From Limnephilus marmoratus (taxonomy: Eukaryota; Arthropoda; Insecta; Trichoptera; Limnephilidae): a stretch of DNA of 64,000 nt. The notes under the pieces are model-generated. The model was not told where the DNA came from. It did not search any database and saw nothing but the letters and a program-made list of their open reading frames with translations. The stretch's first letter is position 1; the number at the start of each line of letters is the position of its first letter. The position numbers and the translations under genes were made by a program. Positions 35,366 to 47,785 of the stretch are shown piece after piece. The stretch spans positions 70,117,072 to 70,181,071 of the forward strand of contig OU862907.1 of assembly GCA_917880885.1 (NCBI GenBank), given 5' to 3'.

Positions 35366-35924
35366 TAAGACCTATAACATCTGGGAACATATATGTACCT
35401 AGATGCGACACGACAGCTGCACAACACCATTATTAATTTCAGGCCCTAAGCTATTTAAACATTTACCTGACTTGATAAAATAGTTTAAATGTTGGCTGAA
35501 GGAACTATCGGAAAACGACCTTACTAGTACCTATACTTAAAACATCTTAGAAGTTTCTGGAAAACCTTATCCAAATAAGTTAAACCATAGAAGTCACTGA
35601 AAAACTTATCCAAAACATAGTCCCCCTCAGCACAGGATCTCCTAGTGAGGAGGACTACGAATATATTTTCTATTTTATATATACATCTAACTAACATATT
35701 TCATATAAAAATGTAAAAAAATATTATATAGTTATTAAATAAAAAAAAAAACAATAGTTAGAAAAACTATTTTAAATTTAAAAAAAAACTTGCATTTAAT
35801 TTTTACAGATTGACTTATTCTATTGGTGATTTTCAGAATATTCTGATGCTTATATTATGCTGATATTCTTTTACTATATTTTTTTATTTGTATTTTTAAT
35901 TCTTGTCCAATTTTAATTTTTTTA

Positions 35925-36395
35925 ATTTGGGAGGCGGGTATGGGTACCGCCGCCCCGGGAACCATTTATTGGACAACCAACACCCCTGCCACAGGTCACC
36001 CCAAGTGGTTCGCTACGTTTGGTGACTTAGCAGGGGTGCCCGGGTTCATGGGATGAGGTTTATCTAGGTCTTGGTGGCGGATACGTTTGCCCAACCACTG
36101 TGTGGCGGGCTGGATTGGAGGAGACTGATTGAGGGAGGCCTTTTGACCTCTCCAGCCGGATTCTCGCGACCCTTCGCCTTGCACCGCAGTGTGAGGAATA
36201 GATTCATACGTCTGTCACTCCTGGCCACACTGACCCCCAGATTCCTACCCACTCCTCATACCTTTTTCCTTCCCATATCTTCTTCTTCTTCCTTTCCCTT
36301 AAAAAACCCTCCACACAGCATCCTCAAAGATGACATAGGCCCCTAGAGAAATTGTTTTCCTCGGTGCCTCCTGTGTGGAGCTAATGTAAAAAAAA
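35925..36395 (+). mobile_element. R1 retroposon, full-length reference copy
   Basis: Runs from AATTTGGGAGGCGGGTATGG to GTGGAGCTAATGT plus 12 A. Copy 1 has the empty site (CCAATATTTTGTAAT near 31845). This gives the best view of R1, about 465 bp: a GC-rich head, a CCCAAGTGGTTCGCTACGTT segment, a CCAG/GCC-rich middle, and a self-complementary 3' region (GGCCCCTAG ... CGGTGCC) before poly(A). Confidence 0.8.
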
Positions 36396-36496
36396 AAAAT
36401 ATTTTGTAATATTTTGGAGTATTTTTGAAGGTATTTTTTTATATTTTTGTAACTATACATACTATCTATAATCAGTATTATTCCCAAATACTTTAT

Positions 36497-37306
36497 CAGG
36501 GTGGCCACAAAAAACCGATTTCAAAATTCCCTGATAATTCCAGGTTTTCCAGGCCGGTTTCTACATTTTTCCCTGATATGTTTAATTTGATATAAGGGGA
36601 TATCGTTCGTTAAATAAATAATAAAGGGAATTCCGTCATCTATAGCATTTATTATTTCTTTGCATCACAATAATCTATTAAAAAACAAAATACACTAGTT
36701 ACAAATTTATGATATTTCGCCTGAAGACAATTTGTGAAGAAATGAAAAGACCAGACAAAAATAGACAAATAAACAAAAAACATTAACATTAGATGATATA
36801 CTAAAAAAATATCACATGGGCATTTACGAAAATAATAATAAAAAAATACCTACCTATCTAGTTAGTCTTTGTCGGAATATCTTTTGTTACACAGTACCAC
36901 ACGTCGCAAGTAAAAGTAATAAAACACACTTTGTAAAACACCACTTTTTATTCAAATTAATATTTAACAGCCAAGCAGGTTTCGCTTAGCTCAAGCTTCA
37001 CCGGGGCTTATTTAGCTCAAGCTTCATCTAGTTGGCTGTTAATTATTAATTCGAATAAAAAGTGGTGTTTTTTCATTTAATGTATAATGTCACACCACAA
37101 AGTATTTGCTTCTTTCGATAAAATAATAAAACACAACTTTGGGGTTTCACAAATCGCAAAATAACGAATTTAGTTTTATTTTTGAAATTCCCTGATATTA
37201 TTAATTTTTTTTTAAATTCCCTGACATTTCCCTGATAATTCCAGGTTCGGTAAAATTCCCTGATAATTCCAGGTTTTCCAGGATTTCCAGGTCTGTGGCC
37301 ACCCTG
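36497..37306. mobile_element. TIR element CAGGGTGGCCACA, 5-bp TSD
   Basis: Ends CAGGGTGGCCACA and TGTGGCCACCCTG, flanked by TTTAT (36492-36496, 37307-37311). Copy 1 has the empty site near 31945. Repeated AATTCCCTGATAATTCCAGG words lie near both ends. A smaller foldback at about 36938-37069 (AACACCACTTTTTATTC arms) is nested inside. No transposase. Confidence 0.85.
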
Positions 37307-37579
37307 TTTATCTCAAACACTTTAATATTTCCAGATATACCTACATATAGCATGATATACCAACAGACTCGCTCCCTAGTTAGACCTCCAGATTAATTCT
37401 CTACTAACTGGGGAAATTAAAACTGTACTCGTATCTAATCACATTATTATATTGTATACTTTTCTAACTTACATTCAATTAAAAATACTAATTCTGGTTG
37501 TGGGTTTGTCTGTAACTCTTGTTGAAGGCTCTGCAACCAAAAAGAAGAAGATGGAGAGATACGAAACTACGAATGTTAG

Positions 37580-39000
37580 AGGAGAGCGCTAACATTTACA
37601 GCGACAAATTCGATGCGAAAATTTTGCTGTCCCTCAGCCTGGCCCGTCACCAGACGTCTTCCCTCCGACACTCACTCAATCTCCGTATGATGTCTTCTCC
37701 AAAATATGGGACCATGAAACAATGTCCTATATTGCGGAGGAGACCAATAGGTATGTGTGGAGTGAGCTGGACTCGAAGACGACTGAGGATGGATTGAATT
37801 TGTCAACCCTTGTCAGGCTGAGGGACTGGCAAGATGTTACGGTCCCTGAACTGTATGTAGTTTTCGCTATGTTTATTTACATGTCCGTTTGTTATAGAGC
37901 CTGCCTATCAGAGTACTGGAAAACAGATATTTTAGAGATGCCTAAATTTAGATCTCTAATGTCACGTAATAGGTTTCTTCTGGTAGTTCGGCACCTACAC
38001 TTCGTTGACAATGATTCAATTTCTACAGTCGGTTACCAGAACAAGCTTGCAAAAGTTAAACCACTATTGGATATGATGGATGAAAAGTTTTCCAGTCTGT
38101 ATACGCCCCATGAAGACATTAGTATAGACGAGTCCCTGTTGCTCTGGAAGGGTCGCCTTGGGTTCAAGCAGTGCATCCGAACTAAGGCGGCCCGGTTCGG
38201 CATTAAAACCTATGAGCTGTGCGAATCGTCAACAGGGTACTTGTACCGCTTTATAATGTATGCGGGGATGAATACGGAAGTCCAAGAGAACCATCTTGGG
38301 TTTTCGGGTAAAACTTCTAAAGTTGTACTCAAACTCATGGATGGTTTCTTTGACAAAGGGTACTGCCTATACATGGACAATTTTTATAATAGTCTGCCAT
38401 TGACTAGGTATATGAAGCGAAGGAAAACCGATATTATCGGTACTCTCAGTCGCCGCCGAAAGATGGTACCTGAAATTATTAGGGGCACGAAGAACCGTGT
38501 GCCGCGGCACACCACTATCTAGACACTGTGGTGACATGTCAGTCCTTGCATGGAATGACATTAAAATTATCACCAGGGTGTCTACCTTTCACAACGCCGA
38601 CACGGTCGAGAGTCGAAGAGCGTCAGAGAGATACCAGATGCCTCGATCTGTGGTCCAGTACAATCGATTCATGGGGGGAGTGGATACCAAAGATTCGCTG
38701 TTATCCACTTACCGCATGGAGAGAGTGAGAGGCCACAAATGGTACCTCAAAGTATTTCGCCGCCTGCTCAATGTCAGCATCGTGAACAGTATGGTGATTT
38801 TTAGGCAGCTCCACGAACAAGATCCGGGGAAGAACATACTTCACTGTACGTTCAGGATGCAATTGGCATCTGAGCTGGTGGCGCGTTACCATCCCGCTCT
38901 GACAGCTCCTAGACGGACGTCTTCCACCTCCGCTCGCAATCTTCCCATGCTCCCTAGGTTGAATCACATACTTGAATCACTACTGAAATCAATATTATGA
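37580..39000 (+). pseudogene. piggyBac transposase, frameshifted
   Basis: Frame one runs to 38522 and frame two from about 38497 to 39000, with one frameshift near 38500. Landmarks are PYDVFSKIWDHETMSYIAEE, FRSLMSRNRFLLVVRHLHFV and the three catalytic-Asp blocks DISIDESLLLWKGRLGFKQC, YCLYMDNFYNSLPLTRYM and FMGGVDTKDSLLSTYRMERV. All three Asp are present. A stop lies upstream near 37577 and the N terminus is missing or frameshifted. The Cys-rich C-terminal domain usual in this family is absent. The left boundary meets duplication copy 2 without a TTAA. Likely inactive but relatively recent. Confidence 0.88.
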
Positions 39001-39596
39001 AAAAATCTTCAACTTTTATAACCACACAGTATCTGAATTTAAAAAAATATTCTTCGTGTCTTTTCATTTTATGTGAAATAAATATATATAAAAAAAATAT
39101 TAGCAAGTTTTATTTTTATTCTCATCATTGTTTTGTGTCACCATGTTCTTCACAGCCCATGTGTATACGAAACGGCGGCCATCTTGGATGTCATAACATT
39201 GGCCATCTTGGATGACTCAATGTCATAACACGAAGTTGGTAAAACATTCACTACATTCTTTCATTGTTTTTGATATAATATCATAATGGAAAGACTAGAT
39301 TTGAGGTATTATCAGAAAGTTTGTTTTATCTACATTAGTTTCATGTAATTTTTATAATATTTCACTAAAGAGATGTCATTGATTTTGGATTCGTAAGAAA
39401 TGTCAAATTTTTTACGTCGTGATGAATACTTACATTTTTAGCATTATTTGTTTACAAGTTTCTATTACAAAATAATATTATTAGTAACAACAATTGTATA
39501 AACTACCAAAATCTGAAAGAATTGTTACTATAAACTTATAAAATATTTATGGTGTCTAGACTTGAGGGGTTAATTAACATGATATTATGGTGTCTA
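39001..39596 (+). other. Region 3' of piggyBac gene with duplicated end motif
   Basis: AT-rich. Near 39550 and again at 39589 it reads ATGGTGTCTAGACTTGA. Joined across the LTR element, the second copy continues GACTTGAAGGG then TTAA at 46994-46997. GGG|TTAA is the expected form of a piggyBac right end, so the piggyBac probably ended there before the LTR element inserted. The matching left end was not found. Confidence 0.45.
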
Positions 39597-39600
39597 GACT

Positions 39601-40230
39601 TGTAACGTTAAAACATGTTGTCTTATTTGAATGAGTGAATTACATGTGTACTCTGAAATATAAAGCATGAGTAAATAATATGCCCAAAGAAAATAAAAGA
39701 TGCTAGCTCAGAAAATGTATAAATTTATTAATCAAGTAAACATAAAAATATGCATGAGACTCTATCATTAAATTATATTATAAATATGCCCAGGGCCGCT
39801 AAGGCTCGAAGAAAACCTTAGGTAGAAGTTATTGTTAAATTAACTAAATATTATTACGAAGTAAAATGTTTCTAGTATCTGTGCGGATAATTAAACTACG
39901 AGTGGACGCCATCTCATTGCAAATTTTACAACCCAACGAGAAAGGTTGAAAGTTAAGCAGATAACCATTATGAAACTAATAATAATAAATTGTTGACAAC
40001 GTTACGTAGATCGTAGAACCTGATGCTTGCTTGACGCGGCCTTGTGCCTGGATTTCTGTGTTGCGGGAGCCATCCTCCCGGTAGAACGCTTCAAGACTCA
40101 CTGGCCAGCGGGGAGCTAGCAAGCCGCTCACTCTAGAGACATCACGTGGACCATGCGATTAAGGTCCGTGCATACAATGCTGTGCAACGATAATAATCAA
40201 TTCCGTAGCAATAAGGTAGGAACTGCTACA
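39601..40230 (+). repeat. Left LTR of LARD-like element
   Basis: 630 bp, TGTAACG ... CTGCTACA. It matches the right LTR almost perfectly except in the first 45 bases, where GTTGTCTTATTTGAATGAGT faces GCATTGAGCCTATTTGAATA. Followed by TTATCCCTCCGCCAAAG rather than a TGG primer site. Confidence 0.85.
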
Positions 40231-43200
40231 TTATCCCTCCGCCAAAGAAGAAAAAAAAATTCCAAAGGAATTTTTTTTTTGTTTTTAAGCCACCTGGCGC
40301 TTAGTATGAGTGAAAGATATTCTGCTGATCATGCCTCTGAAATTTCCATAGACGGGTGGAAAATGTCCAATAAACTTCTTGCAGACTGTTATGAAGAAGA
40401 CTCCAAGAAGCTGTTTTGACCAGTCCAAGGATTGAAATGAACTCCCAAATCAGAGAGTAAGCAGATGAAAGTGGCAGCTGAACAGGATCCCTCAAGTGTG
40501 TGGTGATGCTTGAAGTTGTGAGAAGGTTACTGCTGAAACTGCAATACGATGTCCAATGTTTTGTCTTCTATTTGTATCTTCTAAGACATCTAAGGGAAAA
40601 ATCCTCCTTCTTGGTGATGAAGAACTGCAGGCTGTATCCAGTAAGAACTTCCAAATAGACTTCTGCATATTACTACCGCACTGATTGAAGTGGGAGCCAA
40701 ATGTAGAGGTGTAGTCCCATAATAATAAGGTGAAGTCCAAAATGATGAGGCCAAGTGGAGCCAAGACTGCTTGAAAGAACGGCCAAAGTATTCATGAAGA
40801 AGAACGTCCTTCAAATGTGATGATTTCTTGAATGTGTAAGTTGTTGAAGGCCAGATGTAGTGGTCCAGATGTGATGGTCCGTCAGAAGTCCAAATGTAGA
40901 AAATCTTCTTGAAGTTCCCTAAAGCTAAAACTTCCTAAATCATGGTATACCCGCGAAGAAAGATAAAATATCACGAAGAATAATAAATATAAGACTCAAT
41001 AAATCTTTGTAAACATTCTTTACAATTAAATCCACACAAAATAATTCCGCAAGAAAAAATTTCTAATAACAAACAAAGTATAACGATAATTCCGAAATTG
41101 CGAGAGAAATTATCAAAGTTTTTATTTTTTTTTTTTTTTTAAATTAATTAAATTAGAATTTATTGAATTATTATAATCATTAGTCAAATTTTAGGTATTG
41201 AAAACCGAATAATGTTTTGATTTCAAACAAATATGTATATAATAAATTTGAAATATTTGAAAACTGTTTAAAACAGCATTATGATAAAAAAAAATCCACG
41301 ACTAAAGACCTCATTATATCAAATAAATTATAAAAAAACAAACTTAAAATCATTTGTCAAAATTAGGGTAATGAAAACCCAATATTATATTGATTCCAAA
41401 GCAAAAGCATATAAGTTTATTGAAGTTAAAATATTTGAAAACTGTATCAAACAGTCATGTCATAAAATTTCCAAGACAAAAGTCCAAATCTGCTGAAGTA
41501 ATATTAATGAAATTAAATAAATGGCAAATCATATTCATATGATAATGATAAGATAAAGTTGTAGTCGATCACATGTGAGTGAGCAAAATTTAAATAAACA
41601 ATAAATGCACTATGCTGCTAAAAAAATGTGAATAAACACAATAATTTATATACTGGGTAAATCCCAAAGTTCAAGTTACTTTCCATATGAACATAAAGGA
41701 AAGAATGTTTGTTTCAAATCTGAAGGAAGAACCAAACAAATAATTTTTGAAGGATTCATCATGCAATTTCCCTGACTAAGAGGAGAATTGCACAAGGAAG
41801 GAACCCGTATCCTAAAACACAAAACATATACCAGAAAACCACCCCAATTAACCATTTATGATAAACCTAGAACGGTTCCAAAAAAAAATTTTTTTTTTTT
41901 TTTTTGCTATTAATTTGCTTAAAAGAAATTACCAAGATTTCAACAATTATTGAGAATTTGTATTCCCCAAAATAATTATAATTAACTTACACTTAAACCC
42001 GATTCAAAATTTATTATATTAATATGTAAATTTTTATTCGATCAACACACATAAATTTAAAATCGAACCCCGAAAATGTTCAATATTTCACACAAATCCT
42101 CTATCTAAAGATAACGGAATTACTTCCTTTAAAATATGAACAGTGAATGAAAATTATCGAAAACGTAACTCGTCATAAAGCTTCAACTATATGATATTCC
42201 TCACCATATCCATTATAAAACCTCATATTGAGATGGAAAAAGAAAAGGAAAATACCCACACATAACATAACGTTATATACTTCAAAATACATATCTTATT
42301 TGCGGAGGACAAGAGACCTACCCTCATCATAGGAAATACATCTACGCCAAGGGTTCCTCTCTCTTCCTGCGGTTGAGAAGACTAGGATAAGCTACCTACA
42401 TCTAACTCTACGATCAATTCCCATAAAGAATTGTGCTGTGAACTCAGAGGCCCTAAACTAAAGCATGGAACACTAAAACAAATAACTGACGTACTCAGAG
42501 GATTAGAAAACTAACATGTCACGCGTTAATATCGTCCCGCTGCAAGATAAGAATAAAAAAATAGTGAAATAATTTCCACCATGATTAAGGACGAGGCTTA
42601 AAAGTTAAAATCCGAAAAAATAAGCCGCAATTACCCCCTGCACAAACTACAAAACTGACAAAACAAAACAAGACAGCACAAAACACTCGTTCAACGTTCA
42701 AACCCGTGTTCAAAATTTGAACGCTGAAAGTGTGAGTGAGAAATAAAAACTTCGCAATGAGGCCGAACAAAATGAAATATTAATTTCCCCATAACAAAAA
42801 ATAATCCCTAAATTGCAAAATACCTTCGTGAGATATCATATATCGAAGTATCTCATATTGTCACCAAAGGTATAGTCATTTTGCAAGACCCAAAAAAAAA
42901 CTCCAAAATGTTCAACATTAATAGTTGATGTGCAAATAATGCAAAAGCATATGACGAAGAAAATAATATTATATTATTATTATTAAATTTCTTAAAATAA
43001 AATTTATTGAAAAAATAAAGTTATGTTTGTCATCGTGAAGCTAAATTGTTCTGAATAATTCCTTGTAATAATGAATGAAAAGTACATAATGCAATATAAG
43101 CAATGTAAAACAATATGATGTAAAACATACGTACCTACTTAGTGCAATATTTTTTTTTAAAGGTAGCATAATGTCATCTCAGGTAAAGCAATGTAATATT

Positions 43201-46200
43201 GAAAAACGTAGAACAATGAAAAAAGTAGTAAAGCGATGAGAATGTGAGATATCTGTGTAATCCGACGAAAATCCAAAATTACGAAGTTGTAAGCGAAGTT
43301 TCAAACCAATTGCTATGACGTTTGATATGTAAAATTATACTCAAAAGAAGAATGAAAGCATAAACCAACATTTCCATTGTAACATTTAAAATCCCAAAAG
43401 AGGTATGTAACAATGAGATGCAAGGTAATACCAAAACTATTCAATTGAGTAACGTATTTTAAATAAATAAAACCGGAAGAATAATTTATAATAATTACGA
43501 ACTCAACCACTCATGTTGTATTTGGAACGAAAGAATAATGTTATGAAAGTTTTCCATATTTTAGAACAATAAACAAAATTCGCTGCCCAAACAAAGTTCT
43601 GTATAACCTTTAAAATCCCTAATATAGGCAAGTTATAACAAAGCCGTGAGTGACCCGCCAATTCAATTTAAATATGAAACATATAAACCAAACATTTCTT
43701 GTATAAACTTAATAACCCTTTCAAGGATGCCATACTAAACGAAAATTGATAAGTACCTACTAAAAGTAGAATGGAAAATAAATTAGTTTTACTTCCAAAT
43801 AAATTTTAAACCCAAATAACGACATCTATATTTGTGACGAGGTGAGATAAAAAAAATAATTTTGAATAAAATAGTTTATATTTGACTTGTATAGCATTTA
43901 AATACCCAAGATGATTAAGATGATAACCCAAAATAAGCGCTAAAACTTAGATAACATAACACCAAAAGTTAACTAATTCTCCAAAAAAAAAAATTTTTTT
44001 TTTTTTTTATAAGTAATCCTCTTCTAAAATATATAATATGTAAATTACGGGTAAGTCCAGCTATCACACGTAACACACATTAGTATATGATAAGCAGTGA
44101 AAAATTCAAGATTTTAGTAATTGTTAAAAATTTGAAATTAACGCAATTGCATTCAAAATACGTGATCCATGGTAAATTGAAAGGAACCGAATATAATTCA
44201 AAACGTTTAACAAAGAACAAGAAGCCAATAAATTCCCATTATATAATTCATCAATTCAAGTTATTGAAGGATTCCAAAGAAATTAACACAAACTATATAC
44301 AAAACTTCTGTGAAAACAATCAACAACTCAACCGAAATTACAAAAAAAAAGTAATTTAACATGACCTCTTATCCATGATGAAAATGCTAAACTGGACCTT
44401 GTTAATTCCCATTGAATACTTGACGTCTCGTATCCAACGGCAATGTGAAGGAAACCAGCATCTCTGAAATACACGATTGGACGCATTTAAATAATAAAGC
44501 AAAATTAAGATTTAACTTCGAAATACATGAAAGGAGAACCATTCCCAAATAAAAATTATAAAGAATTACTATAATGAAACAAATGAGGATTATCCCAAAA
44601 CCGAAATGAAGAATTCCCAAGAAAGAAGAAAAAATATTCCCATGTTTGTAAAAAAATTATTTAAAATATATTCATATCAGAATATTAACCAAAGTTGTAA
44701 AAATTCAAATGAATTTTACCCAAGATGTCCGTAACGATTATAATATACTTGAGTGGTATGTAAAGTTTAAAGTAATTTGAAACTATAAAGTATCGGAAGG
44801 TAGAGAAAAATATTCTTGAACTCCATTGAAATGAAATTTTACCTAAAGTTCTGTAACATTAATTATAATAATTTTTATAAAGTACGAAAATATCGTTCGG
44901 TAGTAATAATAATTATATGCCAAAAATAAATTTAATTGTATATTGTAGCAATAGAAACCCCGTTCTACTAATGTTAAACTTAAGTCGCATAAAATACAAG
45001 TCAATAAAATTGAAGCAAATACCGCACCAATAATTTAGAAAACTTCGAAGCCTGAAATAAATTACGGTAATATGTTGACTTAGCAACCCATATCAATGTT
45101 TAAAGATGAATTACGCTTACAAAAAAAAATTAACTTTCCATTCCAAAAGTGAGATATAATCAGGAAATTACTTGTAAACCTTGTAGTAGCACCATACTGC
45201 AATAAAATTTAAATATTGAATCGCGTGAACAAAAAAAAAATTTTTGACAATAATATGCAGTTACCGGATAATAAATGTAAGGTATGAAAAAGTGTTCAAT
45301 ATCGAAGAAGTTACTTGTGTCGCATGACAAAAAAACTTGTTTAATCTTGAGAAATCCAAAAATACTGTATTTACAATTTATTAATTTATAAACCACAAAT
45401 CACATGGCGAAACCATAAGTATTCATCCAAACCTAGGTAAATCCAAAGTTTATTTTTTTTTTTTTTTGAAACTTTCTAAACGCTGCGTATGGAAAAAGCA
45501 AAACCACCATGACTCATGCAACTTGTGCGTGAAGTACCTAGTGCCGTGTATTAAGAATAATTACCATGTTATTATGAATAATGCACTAGACAATCGTCCG
45601 GTAAATAACCTGCGCCAATAATACGTACAATGCAATGAATTTATTAACAGGAAATTAAAACCAAATATGAAGTATTATTTAAAGATCATTAACATTATGT
45701 TTTCAAAAGGAACATTACATTTATAGAACTTCGCTAGAAATATTGACCAACTTGAATTACACGGCAAAATTAAACACATTCGATTAGAACAATTAATTAA
45801 TTTTAATAAAACTTACCAAGAGACATCGGAATCAAGGAATAACAGGATTATTTCTCAACATGTGAAACCTCACAGCAATCGAATAATTATCAGGTGTTCA
45901 TAGAATCATTATCATAATCTCATCCTGCAAAGTGATGCCATCTTTTTATTTTATATTTTTATACCTACCTATGAATGGAGGAAACACAATTAATACACAA
46001 GACACCAACGTTTCTCATTACTTAATAACGAACAATGAAAAGATAATTTATGATATATGATTTAGGTGAAATGAGAGGAATGAGTGAATTTTAAATAGCG
46101 AAGCGGAGAAAAAATGTTATTATTATTATTATTATTTTTTTTTTTTTTAAATAAATCAAATTAATATGAGGACTCACCCAGCAGCACAGAACTTCAAACA

Positions 46201-46350
46201 CAACGTCAAACAAGCAATCCGAAACGTTATCAACCATTTTACCATGCGCACATCGATACCGTAACAATAAAAAACCTACTGTATTTTAACACGAGGCCCT
46301 AGAAAAATATTAACAATAAAACTACTGGAATTACCACGTGGGCTGCCAAA
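40231..46350. other. Non-coding interior of LARD-like element
   Basis: No gene supported. Short ORFs at 40492-40764, 44087-44359 and 45160-45396 have no recognisable domain. The plus strand is A-rich and G-poor over long stretches, as expected of retroelement RNA. A GA-rich zone with AAGAAG/CTTGAA words spans 40300-40920. Confidence 0.6.
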
Positions 46351-46982
46351 TGTAACGTTAAACATGCATTGAGCCTATTTGAATAAGTGGATTACATGTG
46401 TACTCTGAAATATAAAGCATGAGTAAATAATATGCCCAAAGAAAATAAAAGATGCTAGCTCAGAAAATGTATAAATTTATTAATCAAGTAAACATAAAAA
46501 TATGCATGAGACTCTATCATTAAATTATATTATAAATATGCCCAGGGCCGCTAAGGCTCGAAGAAAACCTTAGGTAGAAGTTATTGTTAAATTAACTAAA
46601 TATTATTACGAAGTAAAATGTTTCTAGTATCTGTGCGGATAATTAAACTACGAGTGGACGCCATCTCATTGCAAATTTTACAACCCAACGAGAAAGGTTG
46701 AAAGTTAAGCAGATAACCATTATGAAACTAATAATAATAAATTGTTGACAACGTTACGTAGATCGTAGAACCTGATGCTTGCTTGACGCGGCCTTGTGCC
46801 TGGATTTCTGTGTTGCGGGAGCCATCCTCCCGGTAGAACGCTTCAAGACTCACTGGCCAGCGGGGAGCTAGCAAGCCGCTCACTCTAGAGACATCACGTG
46901 GACCATGCGATTAAGGTCCGTGCATACAATGCTGTGCAACGATAATAATCAATTCCGTAGCAATAAGGTAGGAACTGCTACA
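46351..46982 (+). repeat. Right LTR of LARD-like element
   Basis: 632 bp, preceded by CCACGTGGGCTGCCAAA and followed by the GACT duplication. It ends about 20 bp from the last codon of the lipase-NACHT-ankyrin pseudogene. Confidence 0.85.
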
Positions 46983-47005
46983 GACTTGAAGGGTTAAATT
47001 GATTA

Positions 47006-47785
47006 TTATTCTTTTTTAAATTCATAATTTGGATATATTACTTTCAATTCGGATAAATTCACCTTTATTAGACGTTCTTTAATGGCTGCTCCTTTATTTA
47101 TGAAAGCCTCCACTATAGACCATTCTCCCCCCTCTATAGCATAACTAAGAGCTCTACTCCCCTCTCCAGCAGCAGCCGCACCACATCCCACTGCTGCCAC
47201 TGTGATGCCTCAGTTAGTGCGGTCTCTCCCTCCATGTCAGGGTCCACCCCTGCTGCAGGAAGTATTCTACTACCGGGAGATATCCCCCTGGTACCGCGTG
47301 ATGTAGTACAGTCCCGGCATCCCTATTTGTAGCATGGATATCACCACCTCTTTCAACAAGATACTTTACAGTTAGTAACTCTCCCCCCAGAGCCGCATAC
47401 ATCAGAACAGACTCGCTGTCCCCACCGCGTGTATTAATATCAGCACCGCGCTCCAGTCTACCCAATAAGCAGCTGTATATAAAGGAGTCATCTCCCCCCC
47501 ATCCCTCTGTGCCATTAATAGTGTAAAGGGAACAGCAGTTTGCTCTACGAGTTTTCTAACTATATCGAGGTGGCGCTCCTCTATAGCAATGTGAAGGACG
47601 GTGTGCATATTATACTGATCTTCATGTTTCATTAATAAAAAGCAATACCACTCAAAATTATTTTTAACTTTTCAAATAATATATTTTGAATATGTTCAAC
47701 ATTATTATTTTTAATAGCCTCTATAAATGGTTTAATTTCTAATTCAACTTCTTTTACTCTATCAAATATTCTCCGGTACAACTAA
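47006..47785 (-). pseudogene. Ankyrin-repeat C terminus, frameshifted
   Basis: Pieces in three frames read TVLHIAIEERHLDIVRKLVE, GGEMTPLYTAAYW, then RGADINTRGGDSESVLMYAA and LGGELLTVKYLVERGGDIHA, TVLHHAVPGGYLPVVEYF, GETALTEASQWQQWDVVRLL and SRALSYAIEGGEWSIVEAFI. Each shows the T-x-L-x-x-A ... VV-x-x-LL pattern, so about six ankyrin repeats of some 33 residues. Frame changes fall near 47785, 47655, 47455, 47265 and 47165. The last frame stops at 47006. The codons here are GC-richer than in the NACHT part, which may reflect repeat exchange with paralogues. Confidence 0.8.

Larger units (their letters stand above)
34100..35756 (+). pseudogene. LINE fragment, copy 2, split by Harbinger element
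   Basis: Same LQYGIIAWGSIYKTN fragment as copy 1, interrupted at 34364 by a TIR element and continuing at 35366 to the LINE's natural 3' end, with ATCTCCTAGTGAGGAGGACT and a poly(A) tail near 35745. That end shares the CCTAGTGAG motif with the LINE tails at 22240 and 24880. Confidence 0.65.
32774..37524 (+). repeat. Direct duplication, copy 2
   Basis: Second copy of 27443-32586. Private insertions are a Harbinger-like element (34366-35365), an R1 retroposon (35925-36395) and a TIR element (36497-37306). Its right end at CTGTAACTCTTGTT is joined directly to a piggyBac gene, so the duplication or a later deletion ended there. Confidence 0.85.
39601..46982. mobile_element. LTR-bounded element with non-coding interior
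   Basis: Direct repeats 39601-40230 and 46351-46982 begin TGTAACGTTAAA and end GGAACTGCTACA, flanked by GACT (39597-39600 and 46983-46986). The 6.1-kb interior is AT-rich with no ORF over about 90 codons and no gag, protease, RT or integrase motif. It contains several poly(A)-poly(T) junctions (near 40250, 41885, 43985, 45230). Neither a TGG-type primer site nor a purine tract is obvious next to the LTRs. This is LARD-like: large, LTR-flanked and non-autonomous. Confidence 0.75.

Noticed and set aside
35068..35436. 122-codon ORF
   Set aside because: Mostly the right terminal inverted repeat of the 34366-35365 element read through into flank.
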